A stretch of DNA of 43,982 nucleotides. It comes from an uncultured Roseiflexus sp. GTDB lineage: Bacteria; Chloroflexota; Chloroflexia; Chloroflexales; Roseiflexaceae. The stretch spans positions 1 to 43,982 of the forward strand of contig CALGYB010000114.1 of assembly GCA_937935075.1 (NCBI GenBank), in the 5' to 3' direction. Of the stretch, positions 35,586-43,982 are shown in pieces. The position numbers and the translations under genes are program-made. Under the pieces are notes generated by a model that was not told the origin of the DNA, made no database searches, and saw nothing but the letters and a program-made list of their open reading frames with translations. Position 1 is the stretch's first letter. Every line of letters begins with the position of its first letter.

Positions 35586-36359
35586 TCAACCAACTCTTTG
35601 CCACTGTGCTTTCATAAACGCCAGCGCGACCGGCGCCTGCTCAGCGATCTTTTCCCAGCGGCACTCCGCCGAAATGCGCGCGTTGTACCCGGCGTTGCGC
35701 AGCATGCGCATAAATCCGGCATAGTCGTACCCCGGCGTGTCTGGTGATTGTCGGCCACCGCCTGCGACGTGAACGTGCACGACGTATGGCATGGCGTTTG
35801 CTACCGCATCGAGCGGTTCGTGTTCGCTCTCGATGTGGTAGAGGTCCGCCAGCAGTCGCACATCGTGCAGACCGCGTTCGCGGATAAAGGCGGCGCACTC
35901 GCCAACGGTGTTGAGCACATTGCATTCCTGCTGGTTCAGATGTTCGAGCGCCAGGGTGATGCCGCAGCGTCCGGCTTCTTCACCGGCAAGCGCCACCGCA
36001 GTGGCAATCTGATCGAGCGCCCGGTCGCGCGGCCATCCATCGGGGATGCGGCGAGCGGCGCCGCTCCCGAGCACGGCGACGGCGGCGCCGAGCGACGCCA
36101 TTCGACCGAAGGCGCGACGCAGGTAGGAACGCAGAACCTCCAGGTCTGCGTGCGGTCCACAGAGCGGTATGTCGCCGGGTACCAGAACATTGAAGGATTC
36201 GGGATGAATGGGTGCGGCGGCGATGGCGCGCAGTGCTGGCGTTGCCGTAGCATCGTCATCGAACGGCAGCACAGCGTGCGCCGGCAGTTCGCAGAAATCG
36301 AACCCGGCTGCAGCGACAATTTCGATCTGATCGGGCGTAGTACAGACACCAAAACGCAT
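35586..36359 (-). CDS. Sugar phosphate isomerase/epimerase (AP endonuclease 2-like TIM barrel)
   Basis: A 257-residue TIM barrel of the xylose-isomerase-like family. The usual metal ligands are visible: E139 in LALEHLNQQEC, D172 in LLADLYHI, H197 in VVHVHVAG, and E232 in ISAECRW. Members isomerise or epimerise keto-sugars, inosose or hydroxypyruvate; IolE/IolI- or Hyi-type roles are possible. It lies 97 bp downstream of two Gfo/Idh/MocA dehydrogenases on the same strand, a pairing typical of sugar or polyol catabolic clusters. The start has AAGGAGCC upstream. Confidence 0.88.
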   Translation of the reverse strand: MRFGVCTTPDQIEIVAAAGFDFCELPAHAVLPFDDDATATPALRAIAAAPIHPESFNVLVPGDIPLCGPHADLEVLRSYLRRAFGRMASLGAAVAVLGSGAARRIPDGWPRDRALDQIATAVALAGEEAGRCGITLALEHLNQQECNVLNTVGECAAFIRERGLHDVRLLADLYHIESEHEPLDAVANAMPYVVHVHVAGGGRQSPDTPGYDYAGFMRMLRNAGYNARISAECRWEKIAEQAPVALAFMKAQWQRVG

Positions 36360-36396
36360 GGGTTGGCTCCTTGAAATCTACACTGTTGAGGGAGTT

Positions 36397-36453
36397 CACA
36401 GGGGGGCGCTCCTACCTTCTGCCCTGCGCGGACGCCCACAGGGGGGCGCTCCT
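36397..36453. repeat. 17-bp direct repeat between epimerase and oxidoreductase genes
   Basis: CACAGGGGGGCGCTCCT occurs at 36397-36413 and 36437-36453, 40 bp apart. It fills most of the gap between the epimerase start and the stop of the upstream oxidoreductase gene. Function unknown. Confidence 0.8.
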
Positions 36454-36456
36454 CTG

Positions 36457-37506
36457 CTACGACGGGCGCGCCGGTCGTTCGGTGCGCGCCGACTCGTAGA
36501 TCGCCAGCACGACGGCTAGCGCGCGGCGCGCTTCCTCGCCGGCGACCAGCGGCGCGCGCTGGTTGCGGATTGCTGCGGCGAAGTCGTGCATGATGCGGGT
36601 ATGCCCGATGGCGCTGATACCGGTCGGATGCGCGCCCGCGCCGGCTGCCTGACGTCCTGCGCCGCTGCCTGCTCGTGGTGCAGCAGCGGTCGTTTCGATT
36701 GTTGTGTCCCACCGCACAATCGCCTCGCCCTCAATCTGCACCCCGCCGTGTGTGCCATAGACCTCGACGCGATGGGGGAAGCCTGGTGCAACCACTGTCG
36801 TAGCGGCGATCGTGCCCATCGCGCCATCGGCAAAGCGCAACGCGGCGCTGACGCAATCTTCGACTTCGATAGCGCGCGCCAGCGTTGTGGTGTATGCCTG
36901 CGCCTCAACAACATCATTGCCCATGAGCCAGAGAAGGAGATCGACCAGATGAATGCCCTGGTTCATCAGGACGCCGCCGCCGTCGAGCGCCCATGTGCCG
37001 CGCCAATCCGCCGAATCGTAGTATTCCTGGGTGCGCAGGTAGGGTACGGTAATGATGCCAAGCGCCAGCCGACCCAACGCGCCTGCCGCGATTGCATCGC
37101 GCACCGCGCAGAAATCCGGGTCGGTGCGGCGCTGAAGCGCAACGCCGAGATGGACGCCAGCCGCGCGGCAGGCGTTGATGAGCGCATCGGCATCAGCCAG
37201 CGTGGTGGCGATTGGCTTCTCGACCAGCACATGTTTGCCTGCCTGCGCTGCGGCAATGCCCTGCGCAGCATGCTGCCCGCTTGGCGTGCAGATGCAGACC
37301 GCATCGATGTCATTGCGCGCCAGCAGTGCATCAACATCGGGTTCGACACCGGCGCCGAAGGCTTCTGCCAGTGGTATGGCGCGTTCAGTCCGACTCGCGC
37401 AGACGGCGACCAGCCGGGCGCCGGGCGTCTGCGCAATCGCCTGCGCGTGATAGCGTCCGGCAACTCCGGCGCCGATGATGCCAAAACGAACCTCGGCATC
37501 GCTCAC
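36457..37506 (-). CDS. Gfo/Idh/MocA family oxidoreductase
   Basis: A 349-residue NAD(P)-dependent dehydrogenase. The Rossmann motif is GAGVAG (12-17), the cofactor and catalytic signature VLVEKP ends at residue 98, and the C-terminal substrate domain includes WALDGGGVLMNQGIHLVDLL. The start codon is GTG (37504-37506); it overlaps the stop of the upstream oxidoreductase by 4 bp (37503-37506), indicating coupled translation. It is about as similar in layout to its neighbour as paralogues are. The low-complexity Ala/Gly stretch near residues 260-285 (APRAGSGAGRQAAGAGA) is an unusual insert. The substrate is probably a sugar, inositol or a related polyol. Confidence 0.92.
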   Translation of the reverse strand: MSDAEVRFGIIGAGVAGRYHAQAIAQTPGARLVAVCASRTERAIPLAEAFGAGVEPDVDALLARNDIDAVCICTPSGQHAAQGIAAAQAGKHVLVEKPIATTLADADALINACRAAGVHLGVALQRRTDPDFCAVRDAIAAGALGRLALGIITVPYLRTQEYYDSADWRGTWALDGGGVLMNQGIHLVDLLLWLMGNDVVEAQAYTTTLARAIEVEDCVSAALRFADGAMGTIAATTVVAPGFPHRVEVYGTHGGVQIEGEAIVRWDTTIETTAAAPRAGSGAGRQAAGAGAHPTGISAIGHTRIMHDFAAAIRNQRAPLVAGEEARRALAVVLAIYESARTERPARPS

Positions 37507-38621
37507 AGTCTTTTCCTTTCCGCTCGCAGGTCATCGAGCAGCGCATCATACGCCTGACGGTTGAGCGGCAGCGTGACCGCCTGCCCGGTAATGCCCGAGT
37601 AGATCACTGCATTGGCGAGTTCGAGCGACATGCGCGCCTCGCGCGCATCGCAACGCGGGCGACGACCTTCCGCGATGGCAGCCGCCAGATCGTGGTAAAC
37701 CGCCAGATGACCGCCGCCATGGCCGGGGAGGTGAAGCGTTTCGGTTCGAACCTGCGGCTGACTCCACATCTCCCGCACAGTGGCGCGATACTCGCTGAGC
37801 CGCGTATCAAAGCGGCGGATGGTCAGGTAATCCGTGGTCAGTTCCAGCGCGCCGCGGTCGCCGACTATTTCGGTGCGCTGCGGCGCGCCGGCTTCGACCG
37901 TGCTGAAGTAGATGTAGCCGGGTGCGCCGTTGGGATATTCCAGCAACGCCTGTGCGACATCTTCGCACTCGATGGCGTGCCCCAGCGTGCGCACCCATCC
38001 CCAGACCTTTGCCGGCAGTCCGGTCAGGTGGCAGAGGAGATCAAGCGGATGCGGACCCTGGTTCATCAGCACGCCGCCGCCTTCGCCGCGCCATGTGCCG
38101 CGCCAGGCTGCCGAGTCATAGTAGAACTGTGTGCGAAACCAGGGTTCGACGCACAGAACGCGCATGATGTCGCCGATGTCGCCAGCCTCGATCAGCATGC
38201 GGGCGTGCTCGATGACCGGACGAAATCGTTGTTGAAAACAGACTGCCAGAATGCGTCCGGCGCGATCGGCGGCGGCAATCATGGCATCCGCTTCGGAGAC
38301 GCTGACCGCCAGCGGCTTTTCGACCAGCACGTGCGCGCCGGCTTCCAGACAATCGATTGCCAGCGCGGCGTGCAATGGATGCGGCGCACAGATGACAGTG
38401 ACATCGGGGCGAACGGCGTCGAGCATGGCGCGATGGTCGGCGAAGAACGGGCAGCCCACCGCTCTGGCGCGCGCCGCGCCGCGCTCGATGGCAATATCTG
38501 CCATGCCGACAATTGTGGCGCCGGGAAGTTGGGTAAGCGCTTTCAAGTGCGTTTCAGCGATTCCTGCGGCACTGCCGATGATGCCGAAACGAAGGGCGGG
38601 GAGGCTGGCTTCTTCTGTCAT
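37503..38621 (-). CDS. Gfo/Idh/MocA family oxidoreductase
   Basis: A 372-residue dehydrogenase paralogous to the next gene. The nucleotide-binding loop reads GIIGSAAGIAETH, a variant of the usual GxGxxG. The catalytic signature VLVEKP ends at P103. The substrate domain has WRGEGGGVLMNQGPHPLDLL, and a metal/substrate-type His-rich stretch LPGHGGGHLAVYHDLAAAI. The ATG at 38621 is chosen for GAGGAGAATC upstream; a longer frame would run into the NAD+ synthetase gene. It starts 13 bp after the NAD+ synthetase stop, so NAD synthesis and NAD-using enzymes appear to be cotranscribed. Confidence 0.92.
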   Translation of the reverse strand: MTEEASLPALRFGIIGSAAGIAETHLKALTQLPGATIVGMADIAIERGAARARAVGCPFFADHRAMLDAVRPDVTVICAPHPLHAALAIDCLEAGAHVLVEKPLAVSVSEADAMIAAADRAGRILAVCFQQRFRPVIEHARMLIEAGDIGDIMRVLCVEPWFRTQFYYDSAAWRGTWRGEGGGVLMNQGPHPLDLLCHLTGLPAKVWGWVRTLGHAIECEDVAQALLEYPNGAPGYIYFSTVEAGAPQRTEIVGDRGALELTTDYLTIRRFDTRLSEYRATVREMWSQPQVRTETLHLPGHGGGHLAVYHDLAAAIAEGRRPRCDAREARMSLELANAVIYSGITGQAVTLPLNRQAYDALLDDLRAERKRL

Positions 38622-38634
38622 AGATGATTCTCCT

Positions 38635-40758
38635 CTATCCTGAAGTCGTTGATGATGGCTCGTTCTCGCTGATAGGCGCGATGCCATGCGTTTCCGCAGG
38701 AAGGCGGTCTGGAACGTTCCTGCGCAACTCTGCGAGCCACACATCCGCCTCGGCATCGCTTGGCGCACGCCAGTCGCCGCGCGGCGAGAGCGAGCCGCCG
38801 GAGCCGACTTTAGGAGCGTTCGGCAGCGCTGAACGTTTGAACTGACTGGTTTTGAAGAAACGCCAGAGAAAAACTTCGAGCCAGCGCCGGATCGTTGCCA
38901 GATCGTACTGACGGCGCTCGTCGCCCGGAAGTCCGGTGGGCCATTCACCGCAGGCTGCGTCGCTCCAGGCGTTCCACGCAAGAAAAGCGACCTTGCTCGG
39001 ACGAAAGCCATAGCGCGTGATGTAAAAAAGGTTGAAGTCTTGCAACTCATAGGGACCAATGATCGCCTGTGTGCTCTGCGCAGGGCGCGAACGATCAGCG
39101 CCGTCGGGCGGCACCAGTTCGGGTGAAATCTCGGTGCTGAGGATCGAACGGAGGATGGCGCTCGTCGCAGCGTCGAACTGCCCCGAATCGGCGACCCAGC
39201 GGATGAGGTGCTGAATAAGGGTCTTTGGCACGGATGCGTTGACGTTGTAGTGCGACATGTGATCGCCGACGCCATACGTCGCCCAGCCGAGCGCCAGTTC
39301 GCTCAGGTCGCCGGTGCCGACGACGAGTGCGCCGTGCAGGTTCGCCAGGCGGAAGAGATGCGACGTGCGGTCGCCTGCCTGCACATTCTCGAAGGTGACG
39401 TCGTACACCGGTTCGCCGCGCGCAAAGGGATGCCCAATGTCGTGCAGCATTTGCATGCACGATGGTCGAATGTCGATTTCGCCGACGCTGACGCCAAGCG
39501 CATGCATCAATCTGCGCGCATTGGTCAGCGTGATGTCGCTGGTGGCAAAGCCCGGCATGGTATAGGCGAGAATATTCGTGCGCGGGAGGTCGAGCCGGTC
39601 CATGGTGCGCGCCGCAACGATCAACGCCTGGGTTGAGTCCAGTCCGCCGGACACGCCGATCACGACCTTTTCGATGCCGGCGCTGACCAGACGCTTCATC
39701 AGGCCGTGGACCTGGATGTTGTACGCTTCGTAGCACCGTTCGTCACGACGCGCCGGATCGCCGGGTACGTAGGGAAAGCGGGCGATGGCGCGTCGGAGTG
39801 GCACATCGCCAGTAGAAACCTCAAATGTGAAAGGAATATGCCGCATAGCGTGCAGGCGTTCGCGGTGATCGCCGGCCGAGTCGGCGAAACTGGTGGTGCG
39901 CATCCGTTCCTGCACGATCCGCTCGACATCGATATCGGCGGTGATGATCTGATCATCCTGGGCAAAGCGCTCACTTTCCGCCAGCAGTTCGCCAAGTTCG
40001 TAGATCAGCGCATGACCATCCCACGCCAGGTCGGTGGTCGACTCGCCGGGACCTGCGGCAGAGTAGAGGTAGGCCGCCAGGCAGACGCCGGACTGAGCCG
40101 CGCACAGCGTGCGCCGGTAGTCGGCTTTGCCGATAGTGATGTTGCTGGCGGAAAGATTGGCAAGGATCGTCGCGCCTGCCAGGGCGGCGAACGTGCTTGG
40201 CGGCGCGGGGACCCATACATCCTCGCAAATTTCGACGTGCAGCGCGAAACCGGGGACATTCTCCGCAGTGAAGATCAGGTCGTTGCCAAAGGGAACAGAA
40301 GCGCCTGCCAGCGTCATCGTGCGCCGGATCGCGTCGCGCGCGGCGCTGAACTGTCGTTTTTCGTAAAATTCCCGGTAGTTGGGGATATAACTCTTCGGCA
40401 CGACTCCCAGGACGCGCCCGTGATACATGACGACAGCACAGTTGTACAACCCGCCGTCAACGCGCAACGGTGCACCAACTAGCAGCACCGGCGTCAGAGC
40501 GCGGCTGGCGTCGATCAGGCGCGTCAGAGCGTTCAATACACCTTCGAGCAGCGCATCTTGCTGGAACAGGTCGTCGCAGGTATACGCCGAAAGACCGAGT
40601 TCGGGAAAAAGGGCAATGGCGGCATTGGCGGCGCTGGCGCGTTCTGCGAGGGCAAGCGTGCGGCTGACATTGTACTCGGGGTCGGCGACGCGCAGGGATG
40701 GAATGCAGACGGCAGCACGGATAAAGCCGTGGGTGTAGATCGAGTTGAAGGGGCGCAT
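38635..40758 (-). CDS. nadE: Glutamine-dependent NAD+ synthetase
   Basis: A 707-residue two-domain enzyme making NAD+ from nicotinate adenine dinucleotide, ATP and glutamine. The N-terminal nitrilase-type glutaminase has the Glu-Lys-Cys triad: E53 (FPELGLSAY), K122 (VVPKSYIPN) and C178 (VEICEDVWV). The C-terminal synthetase domain has the ATP pyrophosphatase loop SGGLDST (370-376), then [19 protein letters not shown] and [17 protein letters not shown]. The length is slightly above that of typical bacterial two-domain enzymes (about 640-680), through a divergent C-terminal tail. The ATG at 40758 follows AAGGGAAG. First gene of the four-gene cluster. Confidence 0.96.
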   Translation of the reverse strand: MRPFNSIYTHGFIRAAVCIPSLRVADPEYNVSRTLALAERASAANAAIALFPELGLSAYTCDDLFQQDALLEGVLNALTRLIDASRALTPVLLVGAPLRVDGGLYNCAVVMYHGRVLGVVPKSYIPNYREFYEKRQFSAARDAIRRTMTLAGASVPFGNDLIFTAENVPGFALHVEICEDVWVPAPPSTFAALAGATILANLSASNITIGKADYRRTLCAAQSGVCLAAYLYSAAGPGESTTDLAWDGHALIYELGELLAESERFAQDDQIITADIDVERIVQERMRTTSFADSAGDHRERLHAMRHIPFTFEVSTGDVPLRRAIARFPYVPGDPARRDERCYEAYNIQVHGLMKRLVSAGIEKVVIGVSGGLDSTQALIVAARTMDRLDLPRTNILAYTMPGFATSDITLTNARRLMHALGVSVGEIDIRPSCMQMLHDIGHPFARGEPVYDVTFENVQAGDRTSHLFRLANLHGALVVGTGDLSELALGWATYGVGDHMSHYNVNASVPKTLIQHLIRWVADSGQFDAATSAILRSILSTEISPELVPPDGADRSRPAQSTQAIIGPYELQDFNLFYITRYGFRPSKVAFLAWNAWSDAACGEWPTGLPGDERRQYDLATIRRWLEVFLWRFFKTSQFKRSALPNAPKVGSGGSLSPRGDWRAPSDAEADVWLAELRRNVPDRLPAETHGIAPISENEPSSTTSG

Positions 40759-40804
40759 AGAACTTCCCTTTCGATGTCGCGGTAGAGTCAACCGATTTGG
40801 TGTC

Positions 40805-40810
40805 AGTATA
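40805..40810 (-). promoter_or_regulatory. Possible -10 element of nadE
   Basis: TATACT on the minus strand lies about 47 bases upstream of the nadE start, in the 106-bp divergent gap with the pseudouridine synthase gene. The -35 region is not convincing. On the plus strand TACAAT at about 40850-40855 could serve the divergent gene, which would then have almost no leader. Confidence 0.35.
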
Positions 40811-40864
40811 ACACTTTCCTGTCGAGAAAGGAAGCGGAGGAATAGTACGCTACAATGGAACAGT

Positions 40865-41770
40865 ATGCAACGAACAGTGCTGACACCCCATCCAGGCGCA
40901 TTGTTGCGCGACGCGCTCAATGCTGCATTTGGCGACGAAGCAGAGGCGGCGTGGCTGATCGCGCGCGGCGGTGTGTGGGTGAACGGCGTTCGTGTTCGTG
41001 ACCCGGAGTTGCAGCTGCCTGCCGATGCCACGGTCGTTGTGCAGCGCCCGCCCGATGGCGTCTACCGCGATCCGGTCGTGACGCCAGGAATGATCCTGTA
41101 CGAAGATGATGACCTGATTGCACTCGATAAGCCCACGGACACGTATGTGGAAGCGACGCCATGGGATGCGGAGGGGCATCTGCGTGCGGCGCTGGCGCGT
41201 TTCCTGGAGGCGCGCGACGGGTCGGCGCCGCCGTTGCACCTGGCGCATCGTCTCGACCGGGACACATCCGGCGTCCTGTTGCTCTCGAAGGCGCCCGATG
41301 TCAATGCAGCGCTCCAACGCGCCTTTCACGAAGGAACGGTGCAGAAAACCTATCTGGCGCTCTGCGCCGGGCGACCCGCCTTCGACAAGATCGAGATCGA
41401 AACCGGTCACGGACGTGGACGTGGCGGCCTCTTTCGGGTTTTTCCGCGTGAAGACATCGGGCGTGTATTGCCGCAGGGCGGAACGGTCAAAGCCATGCGC
41501 ACCCGGCTGAACGTTGTCCGACGTATGGACGATGCAGCGCTGGTGTGCGCCATGCCCCTCACGGGACGTTCTCATCAGATCCGTCTGCACCTCGCTTTTC
41601 TGGGGCATCCCCTGATCGGCGATGTCAAATATGGCGGACCATCCGCCTGGCGCAGTGCTACCGTGCAGCATCATCACCTGCACGCTGTACGACTCGAACT
41701 GCCGCACCCGCGGAGCGGCGCAGCGCTCATCATCGAATCGCCGGCGCCGGAGTGGGCAAGCCAGGGGTGA
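40865..41770 (+). CDS. RluA family pseudouridine synthase
   Basis: A 301-residue RNA-modifying enzyme converting uridine to pseudouridine. Residues about 29-60 resemble an S4-type RNA-binding segment ([20 protein letters not shown]). The catalytic motif is HRLDRDTSG (128-136) with D131 as nucleophile, and [12 protein letters not shown] and [20 protein letters not shown] are RluA hallmarks. Target rRNA or tRNA sites cannot be told. The start at 40865 begins where homology begins, but lacks a well-placed ribosome binding site: GGAGG lies about 24 bases upstream. The transcript may therefore be near-leaderless. The stop lies within a palindrome shared with the convergent gene. Confidence 0.92.
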   Translation: MQRTVLTPHPGALLRDALNAAFGDEAEAAWLIARGGVWVNGVRVRDPELQLPADATVVVQRPPDGVYRDPVVTPGMILYEDDDLIALDKPTDTYVEATPWDAEGHLRAALARFLEARDGSAPPLHLAHRLDRDTSGVLLLSKAPDVNAALQRAFHEGTVQKTYLALCAGRPAFDKIEIETGHGRGRGGLFRVFPREDIGRVLPQGGTVKAMRTRLNVVRRMDDAALVCAMPLTGRSHQIRLHLAFLGHPLIGDVKYGGPSAWRSATVQHHHLHAVRLELPHPRSGAALIIESPAPEWASQG

Positions 41771-41778
41771 CAGTCACC
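41766..41778. repeat. GGTGACAGTCACC palindrome carrying both stop codons
   Basis: The 13-bp palindrome supplies TGA at 41768-41770 for the plus-strand pseudouridine synthase, and TGA at 41776-41774 for the minus-strand serine hydrolase. It differs only at the centre from the five GGTGAC(C/G)GTCACC copies next to the RAYT gene. Confidence 0.9.
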
Positions 41779-43105
41779 GGGCGGGTGTCGGGGTTGCGGT
41801 TGTCGGCGCAGCAAACATGCGTGATGCGATGTAGTTGGCGATTCCCTCGACGTTGGCATATTCCATATTCGCCAGCACAATAATCGTCGCGTGGTCATCG
41901 GGGTAGCGGGCAAAGAATGTGGCGACGCCGGTCATGTTGCCGGGATGGCTGATACGCCGCCGCCCGTCGATGGTTTCGATCTTCCAGCCAAAACCATAAT
42001 TGCGCAATGCCGGGAGGAACATCTGATCCAGTTGAGCGCGCGATAGCGCCTCTTCGGTGGCGAGCGCCCGATCCCAGCGGAAGAGATCACTGACCGTTGA
42101 GTACAGTCCGCCGGCTGCGTAGAGCGTCGAAGCGTCGAGGAAACCGGATTTCTTGCCGGGCACGACATATCCCTGCGCGCCGCCGACGATCGCGCTGCGG
42201 TTGGTATCGTATCCCGTGTCGGTCATTCCAAGTGGGGCGAAGAAGCGTTCCTCCAGATAATCGGCGTACTCCATGCCCGACACACGCTCGATGATCAATC
42301 CGAGCAGCACATAATTCGAGTTGCAGTAGTGGTAGAGCGTGCCGGGCGCGAAACTGAGCGGAAAGCCACGGAATCGTTCGACCAGTTCCTGCGGCGTTGT
42401 CGGGTTCATTTCGGTTGGCTCGAAATCGGCGAAAGCGGTGTAGTCGACCAGGCCGGAGGTGTGGGTCAGCAGGTGGCGGATCGTCAGCGGCTTCCAGGCG
42501 TCGGGGCAGGGATCGAGATAGGCGCAGATCGCATCGTCCACGGTCAGTTTGCCGTCCTGCTGCAAGGCAAGAATAGCGGCAGCAGTGAACTGTTTGGTGA
42601 TCGACGCCAGACGGAAGCGCGTCCGCACCGTATTGGGCGCGTTGTCATCAGCATTGCCGTACCCCTTTGCAATCACCACCTCGCCATTCTGCGCGACGAG
42701 CGCCGCTCCCTGGAATTGCCCACTGTTCGCAAGGCCGGTCAGGTACGCATCGATCTCGCGCCCCAGCGGACTGAGCGGCGGTGCGCCAGGACCCTCCCCC
42801 GGCATCAGCGTCGGCGTTGGTGGAGGCGCCGGAGACGCCGATGGCTGTGGTGTCGGCGTCGGTCGCGGCGTTGCAGGAGCGGCAGTCGTAGACTCGGGCG
42901 CGACGACCGCTGCAGCAAGCGTGGTTGGCGACGGTGCGGCTGCCTGCTGAAACCTGCGGGTCACGAGCGGCGCGCTGCATGTGCCGAGCACGATGAGCAG
43001 CGCACCTGCCGCGATTGCCACAATGCGCGCGACCGGTGTTATGGTGCGCTGTGCGTGATGACGCCGCCGACGGCGGGAACGAGGTTGAGAATACACGGGT
43101 TGCAT
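41774..43105 (-). CDS. Membrane-anchored serine hydrolase (beta-lactamase/PBP4* family, S12)
   Basis: A 443-residue protein. An Arg/His-rich N-terminus (RSRRRRRHHAQR) is followed by one hydrophobic helix (about 24-41), so it is probably anchored with the catalytic domain outside. Residues about 55-105 form a Pro/Thr/Ser-rich linker. The catalytic domain has S168-I-T-K171 (SxxK), Y260-C-N262 (YxN, usually YSN) and a HPGN late motif, consistent with class-C beta-lactamase-like esterases or DD-peptidases. True beta-lactamase activity is not implied. The start ATG has only a weak GGT-type ribosome site. It is convergent with, and 3 bp from, the pseudouridine synthase gene. Confidence 0.9.
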   Translation of the reverse strand: MQPVYSQPRSRRRRRHHAQRTITPVARIVAIAAGALLIVLGTCSAPLVTRRFQQAAAPSPTTLAAAVVAPESTTAAPATPRPTPTPQPSASPAPPPTPTLMPGEGPGAPPLSPLGREIDAYLTGLANSGQFQGAALVAQNGEVVIAKGYGNADDNAPNTVRTRFRLASITKQFTAAAILALQQDGKLTVDDAICAYLDPCPDAWKPLTIRHLLTHTSGLVDYTAFADFEPTEMNPTTPQELVERFRGFPLSFAPGTLYHYCNSNYVLLGLIIERVSGMEYADYLEERFFAPLGMTDTGYDTNRSAIVGGAQGYVVPGKKSGFLDASTLYAAGGLYSTVSDLFRWDRALATEEALSRAQLDQMFLPALRNYGFGWKIETIDGRRRISHPGNMTGVATFFARYPDDHATIIVLANMEYANVEGIANYIASRMFAAPTTATPTPAR

Positions 43106-43116
43106 TCTACCAGATG

Positions 43117-43155
43117 TGAGAACTGAGAACCGAGAACTGAGAACCGAGAACTGGG
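43117..43155. repeat. 14-bp tandem repeat
   Basis: AGAACTGAGAACCG repeats about 2.7 times just upstream of the serine hydrolase gene and directly beside the left end of the IS remnant. No gene is seen. Confidence 0.75.
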
Positions 43156-43221
43156 CTAGAGCCTGTTATGTACTTTCGAGCATAACGGTAATGAACCGCT
43201 TCAGCCACGTGGACCTTGCCG

Positions 43222-43264
43222 CCCCCCCTTTCCCCCCCCCCCCGCATGCGGGGGGGAAGGGGGG
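43222..43264. repeat. C/G-run hairpin 1 within the IS remnant
   Basis: Runs of C separated by TTT, a GCATGC centre, then runs of G separated by AA. It lies between the GYDGHQ and GKVHVA blocks of the dead transposase. G-quadruplex formation is also possible. Confidence 0.85.
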
Positions 43265-43298
43265 GACGTTGATGCCCGTCATAGCCGGCGCGCGCTGC

Positions 43299-43333
43299 GC
43301 CCCCCTGCCCCCCCGCAGGGGGGGCAGGGGGGG
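43299..43333. repeat. C/G-run hairpin 2 within the IS remnant
   Basis: C-runs split by TG, centre GCA, and G-runs split by CA. It lies between the VHDLR and GYDGHQ blocks. Confidence 0.85.
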
Positions 43334-43370
43334 CACGCGCAGATCATGGACGAGCGTTGCAACGACCCCG

Positions 43371-43402
<32 letters not shown>

Positions 43403-43422
43403 GGTGTACCACGGCGGCGGAG

Positions 43423-43453
<31 letters not shown>

Positions 43454-43493
43454 GCGATGCGCTGAGCCTGCCGAAGCGCGGACGATGCAATCG

Positions 43494-43531
43494 CCCCCCC
43501 TGCCCCCCCCGTAGGGGGGGAAAGGGGGGGG
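43494..43531. repeat. C/G-run hairpin 3 within the IS remnant
   Basis: C-runs split by TG, centre GTA, and G-runs split by AAA. It lies between the SLR and GAPWRMMPN blocks. A CTGAGCCTGCCGAAGCG repeat follows on its left at 43462-43478. Confidence 0.85.
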
Positions 43532-43750
43532 CGCAGCGAGTAGTCGCGCTGCGGGGCGTCTTCGGTCATGAAGGTCAGGGAGGGAGCGCGGCGCCTGAGC
43601 CGGTCGAAGCGACGAAGGCCCGCTCCTCGTCGCTCACATCGCTGGGATAGGGTTTACGTGTCATGCTGAAATCATACCACGTGTATCTCTGAAGTGCATA
43701 ACAGGCTCTAGGGGCTCATACGTTCAACGTTCACACCTGCCCACCCGCAA

Positions 43751-43867
43751 CCTCATGCCTCTCACCTCTCGCCTCACGCCTCACGCCTCACGCCTCACGC
43801 CTCTCACCTCTCACCTCTCACCTCTCGCCTCTCGCCTCTCACCTCTCACCTCTCACCTCACGCCTCT
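43751..43867. repeat. 7-bp minisatellite (CACCTCT/CACGCCT)
   Basis: About 16 units of a degenerate heptanucleotide, mostly CACCTCT, CACGCCT and CGCCTCT. It ends exactly at the stop codon of the partial gene on the minus strand. No coding potential is inferred. Confidence 0.85.
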
Positions 43868-43982
43868 TTAGCATATCGTCTGCTCAATACCCAGGGCGCG
43901 CGCAATGGCGCGGATCTCGTCGGGTTGCAGCCCATCGGCGGGTTCACCGGCGCTCAGGTTGAGCACTTCGTAGCGCGCGCTC
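43868..43982 (-). CDS. 3' end of an unidentified gene
   Basis: Only the last 37 codons are inside the window, read as SARYEVLNLSAGEPADGLQP and then DEIRAIARALGIEQTIC, with TAA at 43870-43868. The frame is open to the edge, with G/C-biased third positions as in the neighbours. I do not recognise the family from this fragment. The start and most of the gene lie beyond the right edge. Confidence 0.6.
   Translation of the reverse strand, partial: SARYEVLNLSAGEPADGLQPDEIRAIARALGIEQTIC

Noticed and set aside
36397-36453. 17-bp direct repeats as an insertion-element footprint or attachment site
   Set aside because: No integrase, target duplication or inserted gene is associated. It is reported only as a repeat.
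38622-39275. N-terminal extension of the Gfo/Idh/MocA protein into the nadE gene
   Set aside because: It overlaps conserved NAD+ synthetase coding sequence on the same strand in another frame. The Rossmann domain begins right after the chosen start.
41774-43105. Calling the serine hydrolase a beta-lactamase resistance gene
   Set aside because: The S12 motifs are shared by esterases and DD-peptidases. The membrane anchor and long Pro/Thr linker do not point to antibiotic hydrolysis.

Overview
The window is GC-rich chromosomal DNA, most likely from a filamentous anoxygenic phototroph of the Chloroflexota, with Roseiflexus as my best guess. That is an inference from the overall style: a giant secreted DUF11/SdrD-type protein, a Uma2 gene with an RAEAE-repeat tail, a Tat-exported DUF362 protein, and intergenic DNA packed with short palindromic and tandem repeats. 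No rRNA, tRNA, CRISPR array or intact prophage is visible.

Layout. Positions 1-131 hold an 18-bp tandem array running off the left edge. The minus strand then carries lon (155-2626), a six-hairpin glycosidase-like gene (2757-4787), and a padR-modA-modB-modC operon (8585 down to 5358) with a perfect inverted repeat in front of padR. Positions 8694-9188 are a dense cluster of repeats, followed by a Tat-exported DUF362 gene (9192-10517) that lies between two copies of a ~121-bp inverted-repeat element. A polar amino-acid ABC importer operon (14067 down to 11131) follows. Its upstream region is a four-unit tandem repeat carrying five copies of a GGTGACSGTCACC palindrome, and this abuts a REP-associated tyrosine transposase gene (14662-15219). 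A GH140-like glycosidase (15234-16562) and a Uma2 nuclease-fold gene (16862-17617) precede the dominant feature.

The dominant feature is one minus-strand gene of 15.5 kb (17674-33198) for a secreted protein of 5174 residues. In order it has a signal peptide, a long alternating array of two DUF11-like domain types, four inserts that look like phage tail-fibre modules, one jelly-roll-like insert, 11 SdrD-B-like domains and a C-terminal fibronectin-like domain. The DNA encodes an internal 684-bp (228-residue) duplication within the SdrD-B region.

To the right are a dienelactone hydrolase gene, a YhhN membrane protein gene, and a minus-strand cluster: NAD+ synthetase, two Gfo/Idh/MocA oxidoreductases and a TIM-barrel sugar isomerase/epimerase. 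That cluster plausibly links NAD supply to NAD-dependent sugar or polyol metabolism. An RluA pseudouridine synthase gene and a membrane-anchored serine hydrolase gene converge on a palindrome that supplies both stop codons. The right end holds a dead IS5-type element with both terminal repeats, whose transposase remnants are separated by inserted palindromic repeats. A 7-bp minisatellite and the 3' end of an unidentified gene complete the window.

The most unusual material is the repeat biology (RAYT plus candidate REP array, and repeat-riddled IS remnant) and the composition of the giant surface protein.
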